This document shows positions 24,673 through 33,180 of a stretch of 64,000 nt of DNA, one piece after another. A model generated the notes under the pieces. That model saw only the letters and a list, made by a program, of their open reading frames with translations, searched no databases and was not told the DNA's origin. The stretch's first letter is position 1. The number at the start of each line of letters is the position of its first letter. Origin of the DNA: Lewinellaceae bacterium (GTDB lineage: Bacteria > Bacteroidota > Bacteroidia > Chitinophagales > Saprospiraceae); contig JACJYA010000001.1 of NCBI GenBank assembly GCA_020636315.1, forward strand, positions 186,001-250,000, in the 5' to 3' direction. Made by a program: the position numbers and the translations under genes.

Positions 24673-26046
24673 TTATGGGAAACCAGGGCAAACCTGATGT
24701 ACCGCTGCCTGATGATTGAGGAAAAGGAAGCCTCCTGCATTATACCCTGTGTTTTTAATGGCCGTTATCACCTGGTCAAAAGGCATGTCCGGGTCCTGGC
24801 TCCAGATGGCCGCTACCGTTCGGGTGACAAAGGGGGCGGCCATGGAAGTGCCCGATTGCCGGGCTAATCCGGTTGGGCTGCTTTGCAGCTTTTTAGGATA
24901 GGCCGTGACGATATTTACCCCTGGAGCCAAAAGCGTCATTTCATTTGGATTAGTGCTCCAGTTGGAAAATGAGGCCCGGCCAAAACCATATTCGCGTTGG
25001 GCCCCTACGGAAATTACGTTGGTGTGGAACTCCGCCAGGCTGGCCGGCAGGAACTTGGAAAATCCGTTGAGTTGTTCATGATCGTTGCCCATGCCGGCTA
25101 CTACAATGATACTATCCGCCCTGGCGGCATCAAGGCAACGTGCTATCATAGGGATTTCCCGGTTATTGCTGTTCCCCATATAACCCCAGCTGATATTGAT
25201 AACCTTTGCTCCTTCACCGATGGCGTGATAAATCCCACAGAGCCCTCGGAACAATGTCCCCGATCCCGTCGCATTATCCGTTACTTTGATGTTGAGGAAC
25301 TTTAAGGGGAGGTTCAGCATAATATCGTTGTAATAAGGTATGCCTGTAACCACACCATTGACTGAGGTGCCGTGCCCATGAATGTCTTCCGGATCCTCTG
25401 CCGGTTTGGGAATGTTGAACCCGAGATCCTGGGGGTTGGGGCACCTTTCGCCCGCTATCGCCTTGTCCCAGCCAAATGCTGCCATAATGGTGCCGGGAGG
25501 GCTCCCCTCAGTGTCCACTCCGGTGTCCACTACAGCTACCTTCACTGCTTCGCCCGGACAAGGATTGATTATCTGCACCGGCTGTACCGGATCCACGATG
25601 GTATCCAACCCAGGAGGGTCAAAGGCCAGGATGAAGTTAAGAGAAGCTCCTGTCGGGTCTTCCCCCGTTATAGCATCTACTTCCGGAGGAGGGTCTTCCA
25701 CCACACCGATGACATTAAAGGTGGAATCGGGTAGGTGTTGCCACAATTCCAGTTTATTACCGCATGCACAAGTCTCTTTTTTTACGAATCCATGCTCAAG
25801 GAGAAATTTCCTCCAGCCATCTATCTTTTTATTGGCCGGGTCGAGAATGATCTCATCGCAGACATAGGGCACCTTCTTCACCCGCCCGGTGGGCCCTTCG
25901 GTGGTGAGAGGTACCAAAAGGGTGTCTATGCAGATCGAAGGGCCAGGAATAGGGCCGGGGCCTACGTCGTTGGTACATCCTGTGTATAACAGGCCTGTCA
26001 CCAACAAAAGGGTAGTGCTAAAAAGAACACAACTAAATTTTCTCAT
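24673..26046 (-). CDS. subtilisin-family (S8) serine protease lipoprotein
   Basis: The 457-residue product begins with a lipoprotein signal (LLYTGC, Cys24). A Cys-rich N-terminal region of about 140 residues (ETCACGNKLELWQHLP) may be a propeptide or inhibitor domain. The S8 triad is complete: Asp174 (VAVVDTGVD), His225 (HGHGTSVNG) and Ser401 (SGTSMAAP), with oxyanion Asn321 (AGMGND). It is expected at the periplasmic or surface face of a membrane. It lies 119 bases upstream of the TPR-CHAT gene on the same strand, separated by a strong hairpin. Two different proteases beside a sigma/anti-sigma pair suggest a proteolytic signalling role, which is inference. Confidence 0.9.
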   Translation of the reverse strand: MRKFSCVLFSTTLLLVTGLLYTGCTNDVGPGPIPGPSICIDTLLVPLTTEGPTGRVKKVPYVCDEIILDPANKKIDGWRKFLLEHGFVKKETCACGNKLELWQHLPDSTFNVIGVVEDPPPEVDAITGEDPTGASLNFILAFDPPGLDTIVDPVQPVQIINPCPGEAVKVAVVDTGVDTEGSPPGTIMAAFGWDKAIAGERCPNPQDLGFNIPKPAEDPEDIHGHGTSVNGVVTGIPYYNDIMLNLPLKFLNIKVTDNATGSGTLFRGLCGIYHAIGEGAKVINISWGYMGNSNNREIPMIARCLDAARADSIIVVAGMGNDHEQLNGFSKFLPASLAEFHTNVISVGAQREYGFGRASFSNWSTNPNEMTLLAPGVNIVTAYPKKLQSSPTGLARQSGTSMAAPFVTRTVAAIWSQDPDMPFDQVITAIKNTGYNAGGFLFLNHQAAVHQVCPGFP

Positions 26047-26298
26047 GATCAGATCTTTTTGCGTTACAATCTGATGTAATAGTGCACCGCAGCAGCGTTT
26101 TTAAACACTACCATAGGCCATTTCATCATGTTTCCTGCCAGGATTATAATTGCAATATGTTCAGGAACGAACCCGGGAACGGGCTACGGATATTGATGTG
26201 AAATGTAGAGTGTGAAGGCTAACAGTGCATTAAATATAAGCATTTTTCTTTTTCCTGAGGAGGCGTGGCGGAAAAACAGGAGATGTAAGTCAGAATGA

Positions 26299-26433
26299 TG
26301 CTTCTTTTCCGTCAATGTTACGATTATAGATGATGGAGTGGACAACATCATCACCGGGTTCAATAACCAGGGTAATCCTCCAGTGTCGGCCATCAGAAAG
26401 TATTTGCTCATCGTTGAAGAAGTAAATAAATGA
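26299..26433 (+). pseudogene. possible 3' remnant of a protein gene
   Basis: An open stretch of 44 codons ends in TGA at 26431 and reads like the end of a real protein (VTIIDDGVDNIITGFNNQGN then SAIRKYLLIVEEVNK). It has no start codon, is closed by TGA at 26296 upstream, and overlaps the 3' end of the coiled-coil gene on the other strand by 26 bases. It could be debris of a gene cut when the island from 26.4 kb was inserted. The rest of the gap 26047-26298 shows no gene. Confidence 0.25.
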
Positions 26434-27178
26434 TCAAGCAATTTGCCGCCAATGTCAGGATAGTGACGATTATTAACAGAACTATTTGGCGTTTTTGAAA
26501 CTTCTGTAGACGGACATCTAATGCAGATGATATCTCAGTAAATTCTTCTTTTTGTCGGGTAAGCAGTTGAACTAAATTAGTGGTTGTCTCTTTCTGATTT
26601 GCTCTAATATCCTGAATAGCTTGAGTAATATCGTTATGAGATTTTGTAATTTTTGCTTCCAGGTTTTGTATGCCAATGGAGAGGTCAGTAGTCCTTTTAG
26701 AAACTCTACTCTCCAAATCTTTCAATTTGGTTTGAAAAGCATTGAAGTTTTCATTAATCAGAGTCCTATTGTTCTCGTTCAGGTTTGTTGTGAAGTCGCC
26801 CAAATCTTTATTTTGTTGGGATAAAAAAACTTCAATAAGAGATTTGCTTTTGTTTATTACAGTTTCCAAATCAGTTTTAACATCATCAATGCCATCTTTA
26901 AATTTTTTGTATAGCTCTTCATATTTTTCTATATGCCTCGATTGTAGGCTGAGTTCTTCTTTAATCTCCTGAGCAGCTTCCTTGTATGAATCCAGTACAA
27001 AATCAAAAGCCTGCCCAAAACCATCGACCCTAACGACAAAATCCGTTAATAATTCCTGGGATGCTTTTATAGAAGAACCGGAAATTTCCTTCAAATCATT
27101 AATAGATTCGTTAAGCTTTTTAAAAGCTCTCAATTCTTCTAGCAAGGCTTCGTATTGCTGTGCCAACTTTTCAGTCAT
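26408..27178 (-). CDS. coiled-coil protein with C-terminal membrane anchor, partner of the helicase
   Basis: The 256-residue product is almost all predicted helix with heptad-like Leu/Ile spacing (about 1-220, for example KLAQQYEALLEELRAFKKL and KDLESRVSKRTTDLSIGIQN) and ends in one hydrophobic segment (IVLLIIVTILTLAANCLIIY) and a short basic tail. It is thus probably tail-anchored with the coiled coil in the cytoplasm. I do not recognise a family. Its ATG overlaps the helicase stop by 8 bases (start at 27178, helicase end at 27171), so the two are translationally coupled. Such rods with membrane anchors occur as sensor or effector parts of phage-defence systems; here that is inference from context. 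The gene is AT-rich. Confidence 0.75.
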   Translation of the reverse strand: MTEKLAQQYEALLEELRAFKKLNESINDLKEISGSSIKASQELLTDFVVRVDGFGQAFDFVLDSYKEAAQEIKEELSLQSRHIEKYEELYKKFKDGIDDVKTDLETVINKSKSLIEVFLSQQNKDLGDFTTNLNENNRTLINENFNAFQTKLKDLESRVSKRTTDLSIGIQNLEAKITKSHNDITQAIQDIRANQKETTTNLVQLLTRQKEEFTEISSALDVRLQKFQKRQIVLLIIVTILTLAANCLIIYLLLQR

Positions 27179-30100
27179 GAAATGGGGTTATACTTTTACG
27201 AAACTGGTTTACTTTTCTAAGCAGAAAATAGCCTTTGATATGCCCTCGGAGCTTTTGAAGTTCTCGCTCTATTCTTGGTGCAATGTCTGCGATTAATTGA
27301 ATACTCCTATTTAATAATGTGTCAACCTCATTTACCGATTCAAACTCTAAATAACAGAATCCATCATAAAGTTGCTCCATAGCATTTTGAAAAAGAGGTG
27401 CATCGATCAACTTATCGATCCTCTCAACTCTGGATGCCTCTAGGGAAATCACTGCAACTGCATCCAGGATTTTCAGCGAATGATTTTCCATACTCGATGT
27501 CAAGAGTAAACGCGCACAGGCGCCCCGGAGGTGTTTAAGGTTATCCAAAGGTGTTCCCAACCCATCAGGAGGCTGGCTGATGAATCGGAGATATTTAAAA
27601 ACTATACCAGGGTTCGATATTTTCCCATCCTTCGTATCTTTAGGCAAATAGTTTAACCGTGCATATTTTGAGGTAAAATAGTATTTAATGTTCTCTCTAA
27701 ACCTTTGTTGCCCTTCTTCAATGCCCTCCAAGCATAATTCTTTCATGTATTCGACGGCGCGCTTGCGTTTGTTTGCAATTTCACTGTGAACAAAATCAAC
27801 CATAGCTTGATAATATGGCGCCAAATAGGTTTTACTAGCTTTTTCAAAAGCTTTTGAGGCAATTCTATCTGCCTGGCGTTCTCCCAAATATCGTTTTAAA
27901 TATTGCTTTAGGTTTTCCCGGTATCTTTCAACTGGCTTGGCCTTAAATTTTATCTCAAAAAGCCGTCCGTTGTAATCTACGATATAGTCGTCAATAATTC
28001 CCAAAGCTGTCAATCGGTAAATAGCTTTTTGGGTATCCACTAGATTCCTAATGCTGGGAAAACTGCTTTTAATTATTCTCTGTAACGTATCGCTATGCAA
28101 TGCACCTGGATCGGCTAAAAGTGGTTCTCCTTTTTTCAGATAAGACCGAAAATGATAATTAAGGTTCTCGAAAAACTCTTCCTCATTTTGGCTAAAATCG
28201 TAAGCTGAATAAATGATCTTTTCCCAAACATTACTCCACTTACTAAGAGGAATAATTTCATTCAACGCATTTGCGAATTTTTTTGCCCCGTCATTTTCAA
28301 AGCCGACTACCATTCTAAAGTCCTGTCCAATATCCATGCTTCCAAGCTGTTCCTGAATGCCTGGAGCGGTTTCTTGAGTAAGCCATTCGACGGCATTTCC
28401 ATTTCCGGCATGCCATTGTATTGCGTCTAAGATTGCTTGGTGAATTAACTCTGCATCTTCCACTTTAGCATTTTGTAAGTCATAAATGCTGCTCCGATTG
28501 TTCAAGTCTATAAATCCAAAGTTGACCCGATCCTCTTTTTTTTCTTTAAAAGGTCCATTGATATAGAGCCTATTCATTCCATTTGGATTCCATAATCGAA
28601 CATTCACAGAAATATTGGATGCTTCGGAAGCCTTCCGGGCAAGTATTCGCTCAAAAAACTTAGCGTCATATCGCACCTCCGTCATCAATTCTTCCAAAAT
28701 CCTTTGTTCCCGTTCCGCACTTTTGTAGGTATTATTCACAAAGTCCAGGTTGACCAATCTATCGTGCTCATTATATAACAAAACACATACTGAAGGCTTT
28801 CTATTACGCCCGGCTCTGCCGGCTTCCTGGTAAAAACCCTCAACCGAAGAGGGCATTGCATAGTGAACTGTCAAACGAATGTTATCTTTATCTATACCCA
28901 TGCCGAAGGCTTTGGTACAGATCATGAGATTCAGCTGATTATCCAAAAACAACTCTTGGTTTCTCTCGGAAGCTTCCGCTTCCTTAACTACATCTTCATT
29001 TACCATCTTCTGCACATCTCCTCCTCCCATAAAAATGCCTACGTCCAGTTCTTTGATTCTGTTTTTTATGCCTCGATTCGAAGAATAGCCATCCCTGACT
29101 GCAAGAACGCCATTACTCAGAGAAGGAGACTTGGTTGGGCAAAATACTACGCCGCCATTCACGTATCTTCCATCTTTTTTGATGTGCAGAAAAGCATCCC
29201 GATAATTTGCTAATTTGGATCTAGCCAACTCGGCTAATTTTTCCGGAAAGGTTTTCAGTATATTTTCCAGCAATGGGTATTTAACAAAACCGATTTCCCG
29301 ATCCCGTGCATAATATGGTTTAGCAGCATCGCAATCATAATCCACCTGAATGACCTCGAAGTTGAGCTCCTTTCTATCTATAGAATCCCCAGGAAGAGTA
29401 CAAATGGCATCTTCAGAGACATTCAGTTCTCTTTGTATATCTGCCAAAACATCAAAAGAAGCAGTTGCTGTCAAACCAAAGATCGCTGGATAGATTTTGG
29501 GGTCTTTTTTCGTCAGAAACCTCCTGATCGAAGGAGCGAGATTAAGATAAGAAGGCCGGAAATCATGCCCCCATTCTGACACACAATGTGCCTCATCAAT
29601 AACAGCATAATGGAAGCAACCTTCGTTTTGCCTAGCTTCAATAAGGGCTTGGCGATACTCCAAAATTTGAAAGCGTTCAGGCGAAATGAATAAGAATAGT
29701 AATTCCCTATTTGCCAACTGTGTTAAACGCCTAACTCGTTTCGCCCTTGTCAGCATGATGTTTACAAAGGCAGAATTATTGATCCCGTTTCCGATCATCT
29801 TACTGAATTGGTCTTTCATAAGAGAGTTAATGGGATCAACCACTACAGTAATTCCAGGCTGGAGTAATCCACATAATTGATATGTCAGGGATTTACCGCC
29901 CCCTGTTGGCAAAAGACCTATGACATCTAATTTTCGTAAAGCCCGGTTAATTATTTTCACCTGTCCGGGAAAGAAATCGGTGTTTCGAAAAAAATTCTGG
30001 ACAAAGAACCGTAGGGCTTCTTCGCGCGCAGTATTGTAAAAATTAAACCGGGAAAATGTACTGCCGTTTTCTTCCCATTCTTCTTCCTCACCTAAGTTAG

Positions 30101-30848
30101 GATAAGCGATACCTTCGGCAAACTGGAATTTATTCTCTGGGGACACACAAGGCTGAATATGCAGCAATACGCGCGCTAATGAAGCGGATTGGTTCTCTTC
30201 TCGCTCAAAAGAAATAAAGAAGTCTGCTTCGTTTGGCGGACTAAGTTGAAACTTCACAAGGAGTTCCGGTTTATCAGCTAGAATACAGAGATGCTCTATC
30301 CAAATGTTGAATTCTTCAAGTATAACTTTTCCGGTCTCTTCGGGCAGGCATGTTGCAATTTTGATGGGTTCTTCTTTTGGCTGTATTTGCCCAAAGACCA
30401 ACATAGCAGCCAAAGACTTATGCAGTTGTGCTGCTCTCCATGGTATTTCTACCAATTGCAGAAATGGATAAAAATCAAGGTATTGATCTGTTCCCAGTGC
30501 CGGTTGGAACCAATATCGTGAAATCTCAGGTGTCAGCTTATTCCAAAAGTCAGGGTGGATCTTGTAAAAAAGACGGGACTCACTGTTATCTATAGGCCTT
30601 AATAATTCTTTGGGCACATGATGACTGAGCAAAAATTTTGTCAATCGAAGCCCTGCTCTTGTAGGAATGCCTCGAGATATCTGATTAAAAAGGACAGCAT
30701 ATAATGGTTCGACACTAGTTTCTTGCTCCTCCATGTCAGGCAGTGAAAACCCCGACCGCCGATAGAGGGCTTTACCCAGGCAAATACCTGTTTTCTCAAA
30801 GATTGCTTCAGCTACTTCATCAATGTAATATGCTGCTTTAAGTTGCAT
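27171..30848 (-). CDS. large RecQ-like DEAH helicase of a putative defence module
   Basis: The 1225-residue product has an uncharacterised N-terminal 280 residues ending in an acidic patch (EEEEWEE, 254-260), a RecQ-like superfamily-2 core and about 540 C-terminal residues without a domain I recognise. Core motifs: FFPGQVKIINRAL (motif 0), PTGGGKSL with Walker A at 314-321, DEAH at 418-421 in IDEAHCVSEWGHDFRPSYL, GLTATAS (motif III) and QEAGRAGR (motif VI, 674-681). Normal RecQ is about 600 residues, and the RQC zinc finger and HRDC domain are not visible. It is the first gene of a reverse-strand pair with the coiled-coil membrane protein. It is AT-rich, lies back to back with the RloA/RloB pair and probably belongs to a mobile defence island. 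Confidence 0.88.
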   Translation of the reverse strand: MQLKAAYYIDEVAEAIFEKTGICLGKALYRRSGFSLPDMEEQETSVEPLYAVLFNQISRGIPTRAGLRLTKFLLSHHVPKELLRPIDNSESRLFYKIHPDFWNKLTPEISRYWFQPALGTDQYLDFYPFLQLVEIPWRAAQLHKSLAAMLVFGQIQPKEEPIKIATCLPEETGKVILEEFNIWIEHLCILADKPELLVKFQLSPPNEADFFISFEREENQSASLARVLLHIQPCVSPENKFQFAEGIAYPNLGEEEEWEENGSTFSRFNFYNTAREEALRFFVQNFFRNTDFFPGQVKIINRALRKLDVIGLLPTGGGKSLTYQLCGLLQPGITVVVDPINSLMKDQFSKMIGNGINNSAFVNIMLTRAKRVRRLTQLANRELLFLFISPERFQILEYRQALIEARQNEGCFHYAVIDEAHCVSEWGHDFRPSYLNLAPSIRRFLTKKDPKIYPAIFGLTATASFDVLADIQRELNVSEDAICTLPGDSIDRKELNFEVIQVDYDCDAAKPYYARDREIGFVKYPLLENILKTFPEKLAELARSKLANYRDAFLHIKKDGRYVNGGVVFCPTKSPSLSNGVLAVRDGYSSNRGIKNRIKELDVGIFMGGGDVQKMVNEDVVKEAEASERNQELFLDNQLNLMICTKAFGMGIDKDNIRLTVHYAMPSSVEGFYQEAGRAGRNRKPSVCVLLYNEHDRLVNLDFVNNTYKSAEREQRILEELMTEVRYDAKFFERILARKASEASNISVNVRLWNPNGMNRLYINGPFKEKKEDRVNFGFIDLNNRSSIYDLQNAKVEDAELIHQAILDAIQWHAGNGNAVEWLTQETAPGIQEQLGSMDIGQDFRMVVGFENDGAKKFANALNEIIPLSKWSNVWEKIIYSAYDFSQNEEEFFENLNYHFRSYLKKGEPLLADPGALHSDTLQRIIKSSFPSIRNLVDTQKAIYRLTALGIIDDYIVDYNGRLFEIKFKAKPVERYRENLKQYLKRYLGERQADRIASKAFEKASKTYLAPYYQAMVDFVHSEIANKRKRAVEYMKELCLEGIEEGQQRFRENIKYYFTSKYARLNYLPKDTKDGKISNPGIVFKYLRFISQPPDGLGTPLDNLKHLRGACARLLLTSSMENHSLKILDAVAVISLEASRVERIDKLIDAPLFQNAMEQLYDGFCYLEFESVNEVDTLLNRSIQLIADIAPRIERELQKLRGHIKGYFLLRKVNQFRKSITPFHD

Positions 30849-31093
30849 TACTTTATCAGTAGTTTTCTCTACATAGAAGTAATAATGAATTGAGGCTGAA
30901 TCCCTTCTTACCTGATTGGGCCAAGGTGCATCGCTTTACTTTACCATCGACATTACTTATACGACAATGTACTATTCAAAGTTGCATTTTCGACAAAAAG
31001 CGGTATTCCCTCTATCCCCTCAAAGAAAAAAGCAACAAACTCAGTATTTATTTGTCTATATTGTAAATATTTTACAAAAAAAGCAATTAAAAA

Positions 31094-32377
31094 GTGATAC
31101 ACGAGTTCAGAGTTAGCAATTTCCTGTCTTTCAAAGAAGAGCAGGTACTCAGTTTTGAAGCTACTAGTGACAGGGTCTTTGAAGACATATATTGCGTCCG
31201 GAAAAAAGCCAACCTTCGGCTGCTCAAACTCGCGATAATATATGGAGCGAATGCTTCCGGTAAAAGCAATTTGCTAAAAGCCATCGATTTTTTGAGGCAA
31301 TTGGCTACGAATCGGCCTGAAGACAAAACATCTCCGATCGACCTGCCTCAATTTGCTTTTGATCCAACTTGTCAAAATGAGCCAACTACTTTTTACCTCT
31401 CCTTTTTTGTTAGGCATATTCGCCATATCTATTCTTTGAAGTTAAATCAAAATGTTATTTTAGAAGAACGACTTACGTTTTATCCTGGTACACAGCCTGC
31501 CGTTGCTTTCGATAGGGTGTACGATAAAGAAGAGGACAAGGCTTATATTGATTTTGGAGACAAACTGGGCTTTGACGCCAAAGACAAACTAATCTTCGAA
31601 GGCGCTGTTTTTAAAAACTCCACCGTTTTGGCAGCATATAATAAAGCTAACGTCTCTACAACTGTGTTAACAGAGGTGCTAAATTGGTTTCAGAACCAGT
31701 TGCAGCCGATGATTAGTCCTGAGGATGACCTGACTGTCCGGGCTACCACCCTGGTGCAAAAAGAACAAGCAGCCAAAAGCCTTGTATTAGATGCTTTCTG
31801 GAGTGCTGGGCTTGATATTAAAGATATAAAAGTGGAAAAGGACAAAAAAGCGGAGACAATAGTCGTCAAAACGATAAGCGCAGCACGAGAGCAGGATCAA
31901 AAAATCACAAATGAGTATTTAAGTGGCCAGGTTTATCTACATTACAATAAGGTTACTTTTTTACATGAAACGTCTTTGGGAAAATTTGAGCTTCCCATTA
32001 GGGCTGAATCAGCCGGAACCCAACGTTATTTTGGCCTTGCATGTTTACTTTACTATTTCCGGGAGAAAAATTCAGTTGTACCTATCGATGAACTAGAGTC
32101 GTCTCTCCATTTTGAACTGATTAACCATTTTCTCAGAACCTTTTTAGTCAACACTACAGAAGCACAACTTATCTTCACGACTCATGATATTCAAATATTG
32201 GCAGAGGATTTTTTGAGAAGGGATGTCATTTGGTTCACAGAAAAGAAAGAAGATGGTTCTACGGAGTTATTTGCCTACACGGATATAAAACTGCATAAAA
32301 ATATTTCTCCATTTAATGCTTATAAAATTGGTAAAATAGGCGCTAAACCAGAGTTGGGAGAAATTTATATTGATTAA
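31094..32377 (+). CDS. AAA15/ABC-type ATPase, RloA/AbiLi-like
   Basis: The 427-residue product starts at GTG 31094 with the OLD/AAA15 N-terminus (VSNFLSFKEEQVLSFEA), Walker A GANASGKSN at about 51-59, and at the end an ABC-like half: an AGTQRYF signature-like element, Walker B VVPIDELESSLH and H-loop FTTHD. This is the family of AbiLi/RloA and of AriA from PARIS, ATPases that sense phage proteins and control a TOPRIM partner. The partner RloB follows after 2 bases, so the two form an operon. Codon use is AT-rich. Known homologues act in abortive infection; specificity cannot be told. Confidence 0.87.
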   Translation: MIHEFRVSNFLSFKEEQVLSFEATSDRVFEDIYCVRKKANLRLLKLAIIYGANASGKSNLLKAIDFLRQLATNRPEDKTSPIDLPQFAFDPTCQNEPTTFYLSFFVRHIRHIYSLKLNQNVILEERLTFYPGTQPAVAFDRVYDKEEDKAYIDFGDKLGFDAKDKLIFEGAVFKNSTVLAAYNKANVSTTVLTEVLNWFQNQLQPMISPEDDLTVRATTLVQKEQAAKSLVLDAFWSAGLDIKDIKVEKDKKAETIVVKTISAAREQDQKITNEYLSGQVYLHYNKVTFLHETSLGKFELPIRAESAGTQRYFGLACLLYYFREKNSVVPIDELESSLHFELINHFLRTFLVNTTEAQLIFTTHDIQILAEDFLRRDVIWFTEKKEDGSTELFAYTDIKLHKNISPFNAYKIGKIGAKPELGEIYID

Positions 32378-32379
32378 GA

Positions 32380-32991
32380 ATGGCGAGGGAAAGAAAAACA
32401 CGGAGAGAGAAGTTTCTGGCAGCCGTAATAGGTGAAGGTATTACCGAATGGCATTATTTTCATAATTTGAAACACACGGAAAAACTACCCTATCAGCTAA
32501 AGCCTTCACTACCCAAACATTCTAACTATCAGGAAATATTCAAAAAAGCCCGGCAGTTAATTTCTGAAGGATATGATCAAGTATATTGTATTATTGATCT
32601 AGATGCCATTCTTTCACTTAATGTTAGAAGCCAAGCCGTTTATCAAAATGCCAAAAAGAAGTTAATGAAAGAACCCAATGTTTTTATTTTTGAAACTATG
32701 CCATGTACCGAATACTGGTTCTTGTTGCATTATAAAGAATATTCTACTCGGATCTATCCGGATTATGGAAGCCTAGCTAAAGAGCTTCAATATTTTCTCA
32801 AAGGGTATGAAAAATCAGAAGCTTATTTTCGCCAAAATAAAATTTACCAAACACTAAAAGAATCCGGCGACCTAAAAAAAGCCTGCAGTAATGCCCAACG
32901 ACTTTGTGCAGAAAGAGGTGGGCAGAATAATCCGCTTTTCCCTTTTTCTGAATATGGAGCATTAATCGATTTACTATTTTCAAAAAAGTAG
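32380..32991 (+). CDS. RloB/AbiLii family protein with TOPRIM-like fold
   Basis: The 203-residue product begins with a basic stretch (MARERKTRREKFLAAVIGEG). The first TOPRIM acidic motif is GEGITEWHYF and the second is CIIDLDA; a CTEYWFLLHY segment follows, diagnostic of RloB/AbiLii. The family is thought to be a nuclease or effector activated by its AAA15 partner, by analogy to PARIS AriA/AriB. It immediately follows the ATPase gene. The C-terminus is complete with no sign of damage, so the pair may be functional. Confidence 0.87.
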   Translation: MARERKTRREKFLAAVIGEGITEWHYFHNLKHTEKLPYQLKPSLPKHSNYQEIFKKARQLISEGYDQVYCIIDLDAILSLNVRSQAVYQNAKKKLMKEPNVFIFETMPCTEYWFLLHYKEYSTRIYPDYGSLAKELQYFLKGYEKSEAYFRQNKIYQTLKESGDLKKACSNAQRLCAERGGQNNPLFPFSEYGALIDLLFSKK

Positions 32992-33081
32992 AATTTTTTT
33001 CCTTTGCCCATAATATTTTGAGAATTTCTTTTACTCTATGAGGAGATTGTTAAACCATAGTACCTCCCAATATTACAACCA

Positions 33082-33115
33082 CTCCGCCTTCGCCCTAACC
33101 ATGACGAAGGCGGAG
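33082..33115. terminator. GC-rich hairpin between RloB and the adhesin gene
   Basis: CTCCGCCTTCG (33082-33092) and CGAAGGCGGAG (33105-33115) are perfect 11-bp arms with a 12-base loop, in the gap between convergent genes. There is no T run on either side, so it is a terminator-like or boundary hairpin. It also marks the return from AT-rich to GC-rich sequence. Confidence 0.5.
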
Positions 33116-33180
33116 CAGTACGCCAACCATCCAACCATTTTACCCGGCTGGAAGAGACGGTCCAACAATTTACCCTCCCC

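Noticed and set aside
26184..26441. 85-residue reverse open stretch
   Set aside because: No family features; overlaps both the coiled-coil gene end and the possible forward remnant.
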